From the NCBI GenBank assembly GCA_036939975.1, contig JALLPB010000024.1, positions 1-35,610 of the forward strand: 35,610 nt of DNA, given 5' to 3'. Below the pieces are notes generated by a model. That model had not been told where the DNA came from. It searched no databases and worked only from the letters and a program-made list of their open reading frames with translations. This DNA is from Cyclostephanos tholiformis (Eukaryota > Bacillariophyta > Thalassiosirophyceae > Thalassiosirales > Thalassiosiraceae). Both the position numbers and the translations under genes were made by a program. Of the stretch, positions 19,036 to 29,568 are shown piece by piece; the stretch's first letter is position 1; each line of letters opens with the position of its first letter.

Positions 19036-20453
19036 ATGGCGTCGTCGAGGCTCTTATCCCACCTCAACGGCCATCCCCGCCTCAAGCTCGCCATACAGTT
19101 ATCGATCTCCGCCCTCGTGCCCGCCGCTCCGATACTGTACTGGTCGCGCAATGCTAAACGCGATAGGGAGGAACGATTTCGGGAGGTTACAACGAAGATG
19201 CGGTGAGTTTTTTTTTTTTTTTTTCATGGTTGTTTTTTCTCTTGTGGCTGGGGGCTGGGGGTTGGGGGAGAGGTGATGGCGATGGCAATATATTATCGTA
19301 AAAGGGATAGTGTTCGGCGTAATCGAGACCCCCCCTTCGACTTGCTCATCATCTATGTCATTTTTAATTTATTTTTGCCCCTCTCCCTACCCCCCCCCGG
19401 AAAGCATACCCTCCGTGCAAACCATCGACGAATTGATGGTCGAGAAATGCCAGCCGGGGGACGTAGTCCTTTTCGATAGGAGATGCGATTGCTGCGCCTC
19501 CGGACCTGCGGCCGCCTTGGGGTGTCTACTCGGGAAGGCGTTCCTGTGCGAGGAGGAGGATGGCACGAGGAGCGTCGAAAGGGGAAGCTACGAGCACTGC
19601 GGTGAGTTCTTTTTCGAAACACCTCGCGTTCAGAATATGTTTTCGTTTTTGTATCGCTCTCCTGAACATAATTTGTTCTGGGGGGGGGGGGGCACAGACT
19701 TAATGAAAAAGGTGGAAGGAGAGACTGTTATTGGATGTCGTTGCTATGTGTATCGTGGCGTGGCGTGCCGACACTTGCTCAGACTTCCTTCGTTCCTGCG
19801 CCATCCCATCTGTTCTTGATTCGTTCGTGGTCGATATTACGTCCCCATCGATGGATTGCGTACTCGTAGGGATCGTCGTTCCTGGACAATCGACGGCGAA
19901 GGGCGCGGAACACGACCCCGCCAATCTCTGCCTCCTCGAGGCCACCTCCGGATCCGGCGTAACGTGCAGGCCCCTCCTAACGCGATTGGAAATGTCGCGA
20001 TCCCGCTCCGTCATACTGCTACCGCTCTCATGTCCGGGCGAACGACGCTTCGAGGTGGACCACGGCGACGAGGGTGGGTTGAGCGAGCAGACCAAGCTCG
20101 TCAGGAGTATAACGCACAGCGAACTGGCGAAGTTTCGCGACAAGTGGCTCGCGGAGTCCATATCGCAGGATTATAAATCGCATCATTCGTACCTCTCCAT
20201 CATGGGAGCGTGTCTCTACCGTACCGGACTGTACCCAACCTTTCCCATACCTATAAGCCCCTCGGCTTGGTTGGTCGTGCAGGCTTTGCAAGAATGCGGG
20301 GCGGCGATGAAATTAAACGAGAAACAATCGCAGCAGACGAGGGTGGAGGATTTCACCAGGGACGGCAGATTCTTCGAGAGGGACACCGTGAGATTACGGC
20401 CGGGTTGGAAATTTCTAAACCCACTGGTCATGAGGGAAAATTCGGTCTCGTGA
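19036..20453 (+). CDS. Permuted papain-like (YiiX/NlpC-P60-type) protein, possibly inactive
   Basis: Three exons, 19036-19202, 19405-19601 and 19870-20453, give 315 aa with GT-AG introns of 202 and 268 nt. Exon 1 encodes a short hydrophobic segment (about residues 17-37, AIQLSISALVPAAPILYW) that may anchor the protein in a membrane. Exon 2 begins a domain with QPGDVVLFDRRCDCC and ends at YEHCG; exon 3 supplies GIVVPGQS, so the join rebuilds EHCGIVVPG, equivalent to the SHxGxV histidine motif (His120). LLEATSGSGV follows, as in circularly permuted NlpC/P60 or YiiX (DUF830/C92) enzymes. The place where those enzymes carry the CSxLV nucleophile motif reads SPSAWLVVQAL, without cysteine. Family assignment rests on motif order and is moderate. 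The protein is convergent with the HA-domain gene. Confidence 0.68.
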
Positions 20454-20737
20454 CATTTTCGGATCAATGAAAATGTTACTTTGGGCGAAGCATGGAAAAA
20501 TGCATTGCATTCGCCGAGGAATTCTTTGAATAGGATGACGAGATCGATCATGATATGACGCATATATGTGATGCTTCCCATGTGTCTGTCACCGCAAATA
20601 CGACAAATAAAATAAGAATAATATTATACTTGCAGTCTTTCCCGCTCAAGGTAAACACTTGTGTGTACGTTTCATATTAAAACGAAGAAAATGACACCAT
20701 TTTTGACAACAGCTTCATACTGCCCCTAAGTTCTCTT
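20454..20737. other. Convergent 3' intergenic region
   Basis: The 284 bases between the papain-like gene and the HA-domain gene contain AT-rich sequence with AATAAA-like motifs near 20610-20620, plausible for 3' ends. No gene is seen. Confidence 0.45.
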
Positions 20738-23700
20738 CTACATGTAAGCTTGGAATCCTTGAGGAACTTGCACCGTATCCATTTGGTGCATCTGTTGGTA
20801 GCCCAATTGCTGCTGAAGTTGTTGCTGAAATTGCGCCTCTTCCTCCTCCTGCTGCTCGGTCGTTCGATGGCGCTTGTTACCGCGGTACCTGTCGCTCGCG
20901 TTGAAGCAGAAGCCGATCTCGGTGAGCTTCAGCGCCTTTTCGGCCGTCATTTGCGACGTCTGCCCATTCTTGTACTTCTTGTAGTGCACGCGCTGGGAGT
21001 GCACCTAACGAGCGTGTATAGTTGTATTTCATAAATCGATTTCCATTTTAAGAGGGGGAGGGGAAGGCGGAGGAGACAGGGAGGACAGGCGGGGTCATAT
21101 AGCCATCCCAACGTGAGATTGACAACGGATGATGGTCGCAAAATAAATAAGTATGGCAGCATCGAGCGCTGACAAACTATCACATCCCGCGGCTCGTCAA
21201 CAAAAACGCGAAGACGACGAACGAACAAACGAACGAACAAAGAAAGCAATATGTAAAAACTCACCCATGCCCCGAGCTGGCCACTGTTCTGTGGGACAAC
21301 GGTGTGTCCGTATTCGGCCTTGTATTGCCTACGGGAGGGGACAATCGAGAACGGTCACCGGATGAGATTCGGTAGATCCAAATATATTGTTGCGGGCAAA
21401 CGAACGTGATCAGTAACTCGAACTCACAACAGCTCCTCTAGCCTCTCATCCCAGGACTTGATTGGAGCGTCCGCCCTCTGGGGCGTCTTGCCGCCCTCAA
21501 AGGCGAACCCCACCTCCTTCAACGCCGCCTCCCTCTCGGGGGTCATCGAGCTTGGTTTGCCATGCGACCAATTCTTGTAGTCCCTGCGCACGAGCTTCAC
21601 GAAGCTACCCAGGGTGGGATGGTGCACTGGTATGCGACAGTGTCCATTCGCGTTCTTGAATTCCCACACTAACTTCATCTTATCGTCCCACGCGGTGTAG
21701 GATCCACGCGGACGGAACTGAAAGCCCAGCTCAGTGAGGCGGTGCATCTTAACGGCATCGAGCGACGCCCTCTTTCCGGGCTTGCCCGCTACCAGCTTAT
21801 TGTACATACGGCGCTGCGCCGCGACCCAGAGAGCGAGGTCGTTGCTGCTGCTTGTGGGCACGTTGCAGTGGCCATTTTCGGCCTGTTGTGTTAGTAAAGT
21901 GCGAGACAGAAGTGAAGGGAGTGAGGTGCAGCGAGGTAAACGAAATGGCAACAGAATGACACAATATATCGAGGGAGATACACAAGAGCTATCATAGCAT
22001 AAGATGAATTACCTTGTACTCCTTCAACTTTAGCCACATCTCGTTCCACCTTGCGTCGAAGTCGCGACTGGCCGCGGACTTTCCGGTGGAAAGCGCAACC
22101 GTCGTATTGGACGAACGACGTCCGCCGTCCTGAAAACCCAACGAGAGTAGCCGCATGGCCTGCTCATCGCTCAGCCTCGTGCTTTTACCCTGTAGATGAC
22201 GACCTAGCACCTCGTTCTGTCGGGCCATCCAAGCGGCGAGGATGGGATCTAAGCCATCGAGGGAATCATTGTTCATAGCCTTGTGCTGGAGGATTCTGGC
22301 GTAAAAGTCCCCCCACGACGGGGCGAATTCCATCCCGAGCTCCTTAAGCATCTTCGGATGGAGGATTCGCACGCACGAGAGGACGCAAGAGTGTGAGAGA
22401 CCACGGACCGATTCGTCAAAAGAAAGGGCAGCATAATATAACAAGGAAAATCATTCGCACCACCCCTCGGATGATGATAAAACATGCACAGACGCGCGCG
22501 AGAGAAACTCACATTCACCTTCTCCTTCGTCATGCCCACGTCGTGACCCTGTATCCACCGATTGTACATGTTCTTCTGACTCTTGACCCAAAGCCTAAGA
22601 TTCACCAATCCTTCGTCAGTCTCCAGAGGACTGATATTGACGGTACCGTGCGCCTCCTTATACTGCCTGAGCTTCTCGTAGGCGGCGAGCCACTTGGGAC
22701 GTATCGGTCTGGGTTTGTCGTCATCATCCTCGTCCCCCCCCTCATCGTCGTCCTCACCACCGCCACCGGATGACCTCATCATCGTCTTGCCACCCCCGCC
22801 CGAGGCTAGTACCCTGGCGACTGCGGCGGCCTCGAGGTCCTCCTCGAGCTTCATCCTCGCCGTCTTCCTCGGCCTGCCCCGCTTCTTCTTCCCCGTACCG
22901 ATCGCGTTCGCGACGGCGTTCCCCCCGGCTGCGACAATTGTCATCGTATTCGGATCAGCCCCCTCTCCACCTACCTCGGCGAGCCACGCCAACCTGTCGC
23001 CTTCGATCCACGAGAATCCCGCCTCCGATAGCTTATTGACCTTATACTCAGTCATGCTGTGACGGCCGCCCATCGGATCCTCGAGGTAATACCTATACGA
23101 GTTGCGCTGGTACTTGATCCACTTGACCAATTCAGCGTGTTCTTCATTACCTTCCTCCCCGGCTCCCGAAGATATGACGTTCAGATCGCCGTGCGTCGTC
23201 CTGTACCTCAACGCCGCATCGTACATGGCGAGCCACCTCTTAGTGGGGGCGTTGAAGTTCTTGTTGGGCGGGTAAGCCGCATGGAACGGTCTGGGAGTCC
23301 GACGGGCGAGGCTACTCTTGATCTTCGCGAACTTCTTATTGGCCTTTTGAATATCGAGCTTCCTCCCCTTCTTCTTCTTCATAATCTTCATCTTCTTGAT
23401 CTTGGCCCTCCTTTTCGCCTCGGCGGATGGGTCGTACCCGGGCAAGGCCCTGCGTAGGTACCGCTCGGCGCTTTCGATGTCGTCGAAACGACGATACTCG
23501 ACAGCGTCATTAGTGGAATTGGCATTGTTGGCATATTCGACGAAGGACCGGGCGTCGTCCCACGAGAGGAATATGGCGGAGCGGACGACGACGGGGATTG
23601 TCGTCGTCGCGGGGGGCGTGCCGTCCGCGGCGGGGAGGGGGGGGGGCGCGGCGTATCCCACCCGGACGGCGACGTATCCACCCTCTCCTCCGGGGGGAGG

Positions 23701-23907
23701 CCTCGTGGTTGAGTCCCCCGGCGCGGGCGTCGGATTCGCGGCGGTCGCGTCAGTCGCCGCCTCGGCGACGATCGTCGAGTCGTGGAAGAGGTCGTCGGCG
23801 ACGAGGTCCTCCATCATCATGGCGGCGGCGGGGTCGTCCGACGACGATGCGACGATCTCCTCCTCATCCTCGGCGGATTTGCCGGCGGCGTCTACCTCTG
23901 ATGGCAT
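20738..23907 (-). CDS. Six-unit helicase-associated-domain protein with AT-hook and HBD-like segment
   Basis: Five exons on the minus strand: 23907-22513, 22351-22013, 21882-21428, 21328-21265 and 21004-20738, total 839 aa; introns of 161, 130, 99 and 260 nt are all GT-AG and in frame. Six helicase-associated (HA, PF03457-type) units can be read, each with a W..xxxxLxxYKxxxG start, an LxxWVxxQRxxY core and an M(T/S)xEKxxxLxELGFxF end; splices at KEKVN/MLKEL, KEYK/AENGH, LEEL(L)/QYKAE and LGAW/VHSQR rebuild this pattern each time. An AT-hook (KKRGRPRKTARMK) lies between units 1 and 2. Residues about 78-157 (YVAVRVG, LSWDDARSFVEY, FDDIESAERYL) resemble the RNase H1 hybrid-binding fold with an insertion. 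The C-terminus is Gln-rich. A nuclear nucleic-acid-binding role is inferred. The start is uncertain: an in-frame ORF without ATG continues to 24003 and carries KKRKK. Confidence 0.85.
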
Positions 23908-23999
23908 TGGTTCGGTTTTTTTTCTTTTCTTCGGGAGGAGGACGGAGGATGGCGCGGATACCAAATCAGGGCGGCGACTAATCGAAGGGAAAGGGTTGC

Positions 24000-24026
24000 T
24001 CAAAAAGGAATGTCGTGCTCGCCCAT
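24000..24026 (-). promoter_or_regulatory. 8-codon uORF or broken true start of the HA-domain gene
   Basis: On the minus strand an ATG at 24026 in a strong AAAATGG context reads MGEHDIPF then TGA at 24002-24000. The last codons fall on a T5 run; one additional T would place this ATG in frame with the open extension that leads into the HA-domain protein. It may be a genuine uORF or a one-base frame break. Confidence 0.45.
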
Positions 24027-24785
24027 TTTTATTTTTGTGAAAATATTTATGATATTATTATATATTTATGAGTGGGCTGTGAAGAGAGAAAAAAAAAAAC
24101 CGAACAAGCAAGGAAGGAGGGGAAAAGAAAAAAAACTAGTAAAAACAGGTACTTTTTTCATTCCACAAAGGAATTCGTAATTAGGAGCAGGCCTAACGGC
24201 AGTCCTCACGAGATATGGGACGTTTCTTTTTCCTACTCTCTACACCTACGATACCTACTATTTCAGTCAAGTCTCCAACTGTATCTTGACCCAGCACCTT
24301 ACCCCAAAACAACCAAAACCAACTTTTGTCCCACCAGTTGTCTCGGTAAATAACAAACTTTTGGGGCCGTTTTAATTCATTCACCTCCACTCATGAACAG
24401 TTGGAAGACACACATGCCATATGAACAAATAATGAGCTCATCTTGGGTTTAGCTGAGCCTAGTGAAGCATCGGAAACCACTGTCCAATTATGTTTGTGGG
24501 CTATCTATATCTATTGTACTTCTACATAAATTAGTGACATAGAACTTTTTTTCTCCCATGACAATACCAGTACTGGTCTACATACATCAAGTTTAGTATC
24601 AGAGCTATGAAATAAATTTGAGAGAATTAATGTATTATGAGAAGTGAAGGTGAAACCTTTTTCTCCCAAGCGTGTTTGAGCAAGTGAATGGCACAGCACC
24701 AAATAATCGCTAAAATTAAGTATTTCGATAACACCATAGTTTTGTAAAATCTGAGGAAATAGAAAGAAAGCTTTCTTGTTCCATA

Positions 24786-24979
24786 TAGAATAGAATACGA
24801 GAATGTATTCTATAGAATAAAATGCATTCTAGTATTCTATTCAATAGAATACGCCTCTATGTGGGAATAGGTGGACTCTGTACTGACATATTATAGAATA
24901 CTAGAATGCTTCATTTATAGAATAGAATGCATTCTAGTATTCTATTGAATATATCTTTTGGACCTCGTATTCTATTCTA
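24786..24979. mobile_element. MITE-like foldback element with perfect 16-bp terminal inverted repeats
   Basis: TAGAATAGAATACGAG at 24786-24801 is exactly the reverse complement of 24964-24979. Inside, a block reading aatgcattctagtattctatt occurs twice in direct orientation, near 24820 and 24925, and much of the 194 bp consists of shuffled GAATAC/TATTCTA words, so the element can fold back extensively. It has no coding capacity. A clean target-site duplication is not visible, which keeps the call tentative; it could also be a satellite-like hairpin array. Confidence 0.55.
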
Positions 24980-25735
24980 GAATTAACAAAAGTTACGAGA
25001 GAGCATTTTCATGAGATCGAGTCCCAAAGTACTAGAAGTGGATCACTTCTAAAGTAAGGTAGCTCTAGGTGGATGCTTGTCTTGAAGTAAGTCAAAGATA
25101 TAATCTTCCTAAATAGAGGAATTTCTTCAACTTCAATATGGAAAAGTGTACTAAAGACCTCTGTATTACTTACCATATTTCATACTTACTATATCATCTG
25201 GCTTTGCCTATCATAAAACCCATTATTTTCTGATGTTTTCTAACTTTGAACAACAACAAAACCACGTCCAAATCGAATTTAGGGATGATCAAAAGTGACG
25301 TAAGATTTCTATGGCCCCAGCAACCAATAAGTTTCAATAGAAACAATCAAAGATAAAAATAGCAAAAAAAAAACAAATGTGAATGTCTCAATTATCTCAG
25401 AAAATAACTTTTGAGATTTGTATTGTCTATTTATGTAAAAAAACATCAAAAAATGATGGCAAAACATGGTTCATATGATGTTTTGGCCATTCCTGAATGA
25501 TGTATATTTAATTTTAGATTCCTTCCTATTGGTCACGAGGAGGAGGAATGATAACACTGCCGGGGGGTTGATTGCAGGGAGGGAGACTGTTAAAGTGCTG
25601 AATAAATCAGAAATTGGTAGCAAGCTGGTTTTGATGGGGCATGAAATCCTGGTCATTCTATGCCCCTAGGTTAGCTCATTTTACAAGTTTTACAAGGTGA
25701 GAATAATGGGATTTTTCATTATCGGTTGGGCTTAA

Positions 25736-25773
25736 ATACCCTAATCCTAGCCCTAACCCTAAACCTAATTCCT
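25736..25773. repeat. Degenerate interstitial telomere-like CCCTAA repeat
   Basis: A short stretch reads ACCCTAA, TCCTAG, CCCTAA, CCCTAA, ACCTAA in succession, i.e. about five near-copies of the CCCTAA telomere hexamer. It may be a scar of break repair by telomerase, a telo-box-like site or chance in AT-rich DNA. Confidence 0.5.
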
Positions 25774-25906
25774 AGCTATGTGAAAGGGGGCAACTAAAAT
25801 ATCATTCTGGTTACTAATATTGTGTGGTACTCCAAAATCATTTTCATGATTTGTTTTGGATGAGTGAGAAGCATTTTCTTTTCTGTCAATTTTCATGTGT
25901 TATGAA

Positions 25907-25939
25907 TTGCACTCATCCAAATTAATTTGGATGGTGCAA
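25907..25939. repeat. Long palindrome with a single-base bulge
   Basis: Positions 25914-25933 (CATCCAAATTAATTTGGATG) are a perfect 20-bp palindrome. After one unpaired T at 25913 the symmetry resumes with TTGCAC on the left and GTGCAA on the right, giving a 16-bp stem with no loop. Confidence 0.7.
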
Positions 25940-27790
25940 CTAGAATTACTATTATGTTTTTTCGTAAGTATTTTTTACTCTAGTAATATGTGTAGACTAC
26001 TTCTCTATGATACTATTCTAACCACCTACCATACCCTCTATCATATGATACCTTCCCAAAAACATGGTCACTATGGCAACCCCCCTCTCTGTTCAAAATC
26101 ATACCAACACTTGATGAAGACAAGGGTGGCATCGGCAACTAAAGAATAGTCGGATTGCCTAGGTCAGTGTGTGTGGTAGTTTTGATTCCTGTAAGGATTT
26201 ACATCCTAGTTAGTTAGGTGTGCTTGCTAGAATCATAAAATACACTGTGTGTCATGTAGAGTGAGAGGTAGAACACACTGTAGTCTTCGAGTAAAAACAA
26301 AACTAAGGAAAAAAACTAGTGTTACATGTAGTGTAGTTGTTGTACTATTGGAAGTTGTTCAGATGGATGGGAAGCATTTTCATTTTGAATCCTTACCATC
26401 TGTCCATTTTTTTAATCCTATATGTGTATGAATAAGAGCAAAATTGACTAATCAAAACTATAATACACCCTTTCATACAATTAATTTTTGTTTAGGTTTG
26501 GGAGCAGTGATACTCATTACTCGATACAATTCATTGTATTGAGATCCCAAATTTATACTTTTAAGGCCACAAGACAAAGTTCTTTTTTGACTACAGATAA
26601 AATAATAGGGTGTGCAGGGAACAAGCAACAGTTAAAGCCAAGGGCTAAGTTACATTTTACTTTTTCACACAAGAATTTTTTCGTGAAATACAGTTAGGTG
26701 TGGGATTTCTAAGTAATCCTCAGGATTTTAAACTTTCCTGCAGGAAAACAATTATGTCTCCTTCTTTTGGGACTGAAAAACAAAGTTCTGGTTTGACCCC
26801 AAATACAGGAATATTAATCCTGTTTTTCTTTTCAATGTGTAGGAATTCATATTTTTTTCATTGATGCACTCCCACTTATTACAATGACTGCATAGTAGTA
26901 GAAGAGTGTGCAAATGGGATTTCCAGGAACATTGATAATAACCTACTCAATATCACTATCTCATCCCTCTCCAAGATCATATGCTGTCTGAATATTTTCC
27001 ATCTGCTTCCATAACCATTGGGGATTGCATCTTGGCTCCTTCTAGCAATGCTGTTGGCAACTGTGGGATGACAGGAAGGTTGTTTTTAATGCATCAAAAT
27101 GACAAGGCTTAGTATCCAATCATTTGTGCACCAGTTTATTAGAGCTTATTTGCAAGAGATTGTTTTTTAGCAATAGTATATTTAGTAATTATCAAAGTAA
27201 TAATTGAATTTTAACATCATCTCAAATCTATTACAAAGTAGAAAGGAAATGTGAAAGGTGTTTGCTGGCTTGATTTGATATAGTTGTAGTCATCAACCAG
27301 TTGGCCACTAGTCATGCAGCCATGTCAGCAAGTGGGCCCCATGTCCCTGCCAACAGTTGGCTCATTGCTCTATGGCAGCAGCAGCATTTGACAGGAATTG
27401 ATGGTGGTGATGATAGCAGAGGGAAAGAAAAGGGAATGTGCATCAGCATACTAATAATGCAGCCTCATGCTCCATAAATTTGTTGTTTCCATTGTCCCCG
27501 TAAGTGAACTTGATGTATGGTGCAATCAGTGTAATCATATTAGAAGTTGGTGGGCTAATGACCATTATAGACCATTTATATAATGCAACCATAGGTTGGT
27601 TAGCTTCTATCATGCTCCCTACTTTACAACGAGAGACATGAATGAGTTTGTCTCGACTTTATTTTATGAACCCTTTACCCTGATCTGCCTTCCCACAGGG
27701 CCAAAACAACAAGGATGAATGTATAGCCACTGAAATGCTCGCCCTGCGCTACCTTGCACGAAAGTGATAATAACGTAGAGATTAGAAGTT

Positions 27791-28061
27791 TGTTGAGATA
27801 AACTAGTATTTGATAGTTTGGATAAATTATGAGCTTTAGATTTAGAATCTAGATGTGTGTGAATGCGAATGCTGATTTAGATATCAGATGGGCATTCTCA
27901 TTCCAATCCCACGAGGTGTCACCCGAGAGTTGTATGAGAACTATATATTCTTATGAATCCCACTAACTAGGGCCAGTAGTTAAGTGGGCCTTGGTATCTA
28001 CCGTACTTACTACAGATATGAAAATACCTATAGAGTCGATCACTTCTTACTATTAACAACA
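27791..28061. mobile_element. Possible solo LTR of a retrotransposon
   Basis: The 271-bp segment starts TGTTGAGATAAA and ends CTATTAACAACA, so it has the TG...CA ends and TGTTG/CAACA inverted termini typical of Ty1/copia LTRs. Flanking AAGT is present on both sides if the boundary is shifted by one base, but a perfect 5-bp duplication is not seen. No second copy, primer-binding site or pol ORF lies in the window. The call rests on the ends only. Confidence 0.35.
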
Positions 28062-28095
28062 AGTATTAGGTAAGATCGACGTGCAGACCAAATGC

Positions 28096-28150
28096 GTATG
28101 TGACTGCCCTTATAAGTCTACATAGAGGCAAGATGGGTACTGCAGTCACA
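28096..28150. repeat. Dispersed 50-bp repeat, copy A
   Basis: Contains TGACTGCCCTTATAAGTCTA followed by CATAGAGGCAAGATGGGTAC and TGCAGTCACA. It matches copy B (29483-29537) with about two changes and copy C (29569-29620) with more. TGACTGC at the left and GCAGTCA at the right are reverse complements, so each copy can form a stem. Confidence 0.75.
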
Positions 28151-29482
28151 GCTCGCAAATATAACCCCAGTCAACAAGAATCAGTGAGCTCCTCAACCTT
28201 CTCAAGGTTCATCCAAAACAGTGAACGAAACTCTCCGAAGCGATCTGAACTCAACAGCTCATGGGTCAAATCTAACATGAACCCCGGGCGAAGAAAATTG
28301 ACATACCACGGCAATAGCAGAACACTCTGCTTGCAGTATACGCAGTTAGCCCGACATTTCCTACAGTGGTGGTGACGGCGGCCATTACGGACGTAGCTCT
28401 CGACTGAGAATGAGCACGAGTCATCGCCATAACCACCAACGAGCGGCAAATTGCCAGTGACGAATGCACCATTGTCAAAATTAAAGAGCCTGTTGAACCG
28501 GAATGATTTGCCAAAATTGGGCGCCAACAAAAAATTTAGACAGGAAATTGAAGGCAGGGAGAGGATCGCCAGCAGGAGGGGGGTTCATGCTGCGCCAAAC
28601 AACTGCAGGAAAGAGGAGGAGAGAGCAAGAGGGAGAGGGGGGAGGTACCTTGCCGTGGAGCTAATTATGCTTGATGAGAAGGAGAGAGCTCTATTTGTGT
28701 ATCCGGGCCTTCTATTTGTGCAACAAATAATAGTTCCACATGGAGGATTTATTTGTGTGACAGATAAAATTTTACAGGTGCACAAATAAAAAATTGGTCA
28801 TTTTGTAAGAAATATCCGTGCATTCGCGCATTCGAGGCTAAAAAATACAATTTCGTACAAACTAAAGAAATCACAGCCTAAGTTCATAAAGATTCCTCAA
28901 AAGCAGATATAAATGGGTGTCATAGTGGTGGTGACATCCCATCAAATTCCCTCTTAATGAATAATGTTTTTTTCTCCCCTCTTTTTTTGTACTGACTCTG
29001 TAATGCATAATATTGCAAGCCAGATCAGGCGATTTTGTGGAATGCCGTCAAAAGGGGGATAAAAGCACTGATAACCTTAAAAAAGGGTTTTATTGAAAAC
29101 AAACTCGTTGGGAATGGTAAAGAGACATCAGCTTTTCATCCTTTAAAAGGAAGGCTTTTTGGTCTTTTATCATGTTTGTCTTGTGGTGAGGGCCAGACCG
29201 AGGAGGCCACGTGCGCATGTGACAGGGGGAATGGGTACACAAAGGACTGCAAATGAACCGAGAGGACTTGGTGATCAATCAAGGCAGACGGGTTGGATTC
29301 GTAGTAGGATAACTAGTAGAGTAGTTGAAAGACTTTGGTCGAATTGATGCTTTAGAAGATTTATGACCAAAGTAAATGAGGAGGAAACCGCTCATACACG
29401 CGATTGTAAAACCTCCTGACAAGCAGAGCTCGAATAATAACTCAAGCTGCACAATGAAAAGAAGCAATCACAAANAAACGCT

Positions 29483-29537
29483 TATGTGACTGCCCTTATA
29501 AGTCTACATAGAGGCGAGATGGGTACTGCAATCACAT
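29483..29537. repeat. Dispersed 50-bp repeat, copy B
   Basis: Nearly identical to copy A about 1.39 kb upstream in the same orientation, reading GAGGCGAGATGGGTACTGCA in its right half. The ambiguous base N at 29475 is eight bases before this copy, so the assembly may be weak here. Confidence 0.75.
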
Positions 29538-29568
29538 CATACTATTAGTGATATGTATACCAAATGCT

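Noticed and set aside
25466..26697. Small ORFs of 60-84 codons in the AT-rich spacer
   Set aside because: Length and composition are expected by chance in this sequence and no motif is recognisable.
28171..28530. FYVE zinc finger in the Cys/His-rich frame
   Set aside because: RRHHHCRKC resembles the FYVE core, but the spacing between cysteine pairs is one residue short, the other pairs are missing and there is no ATG.
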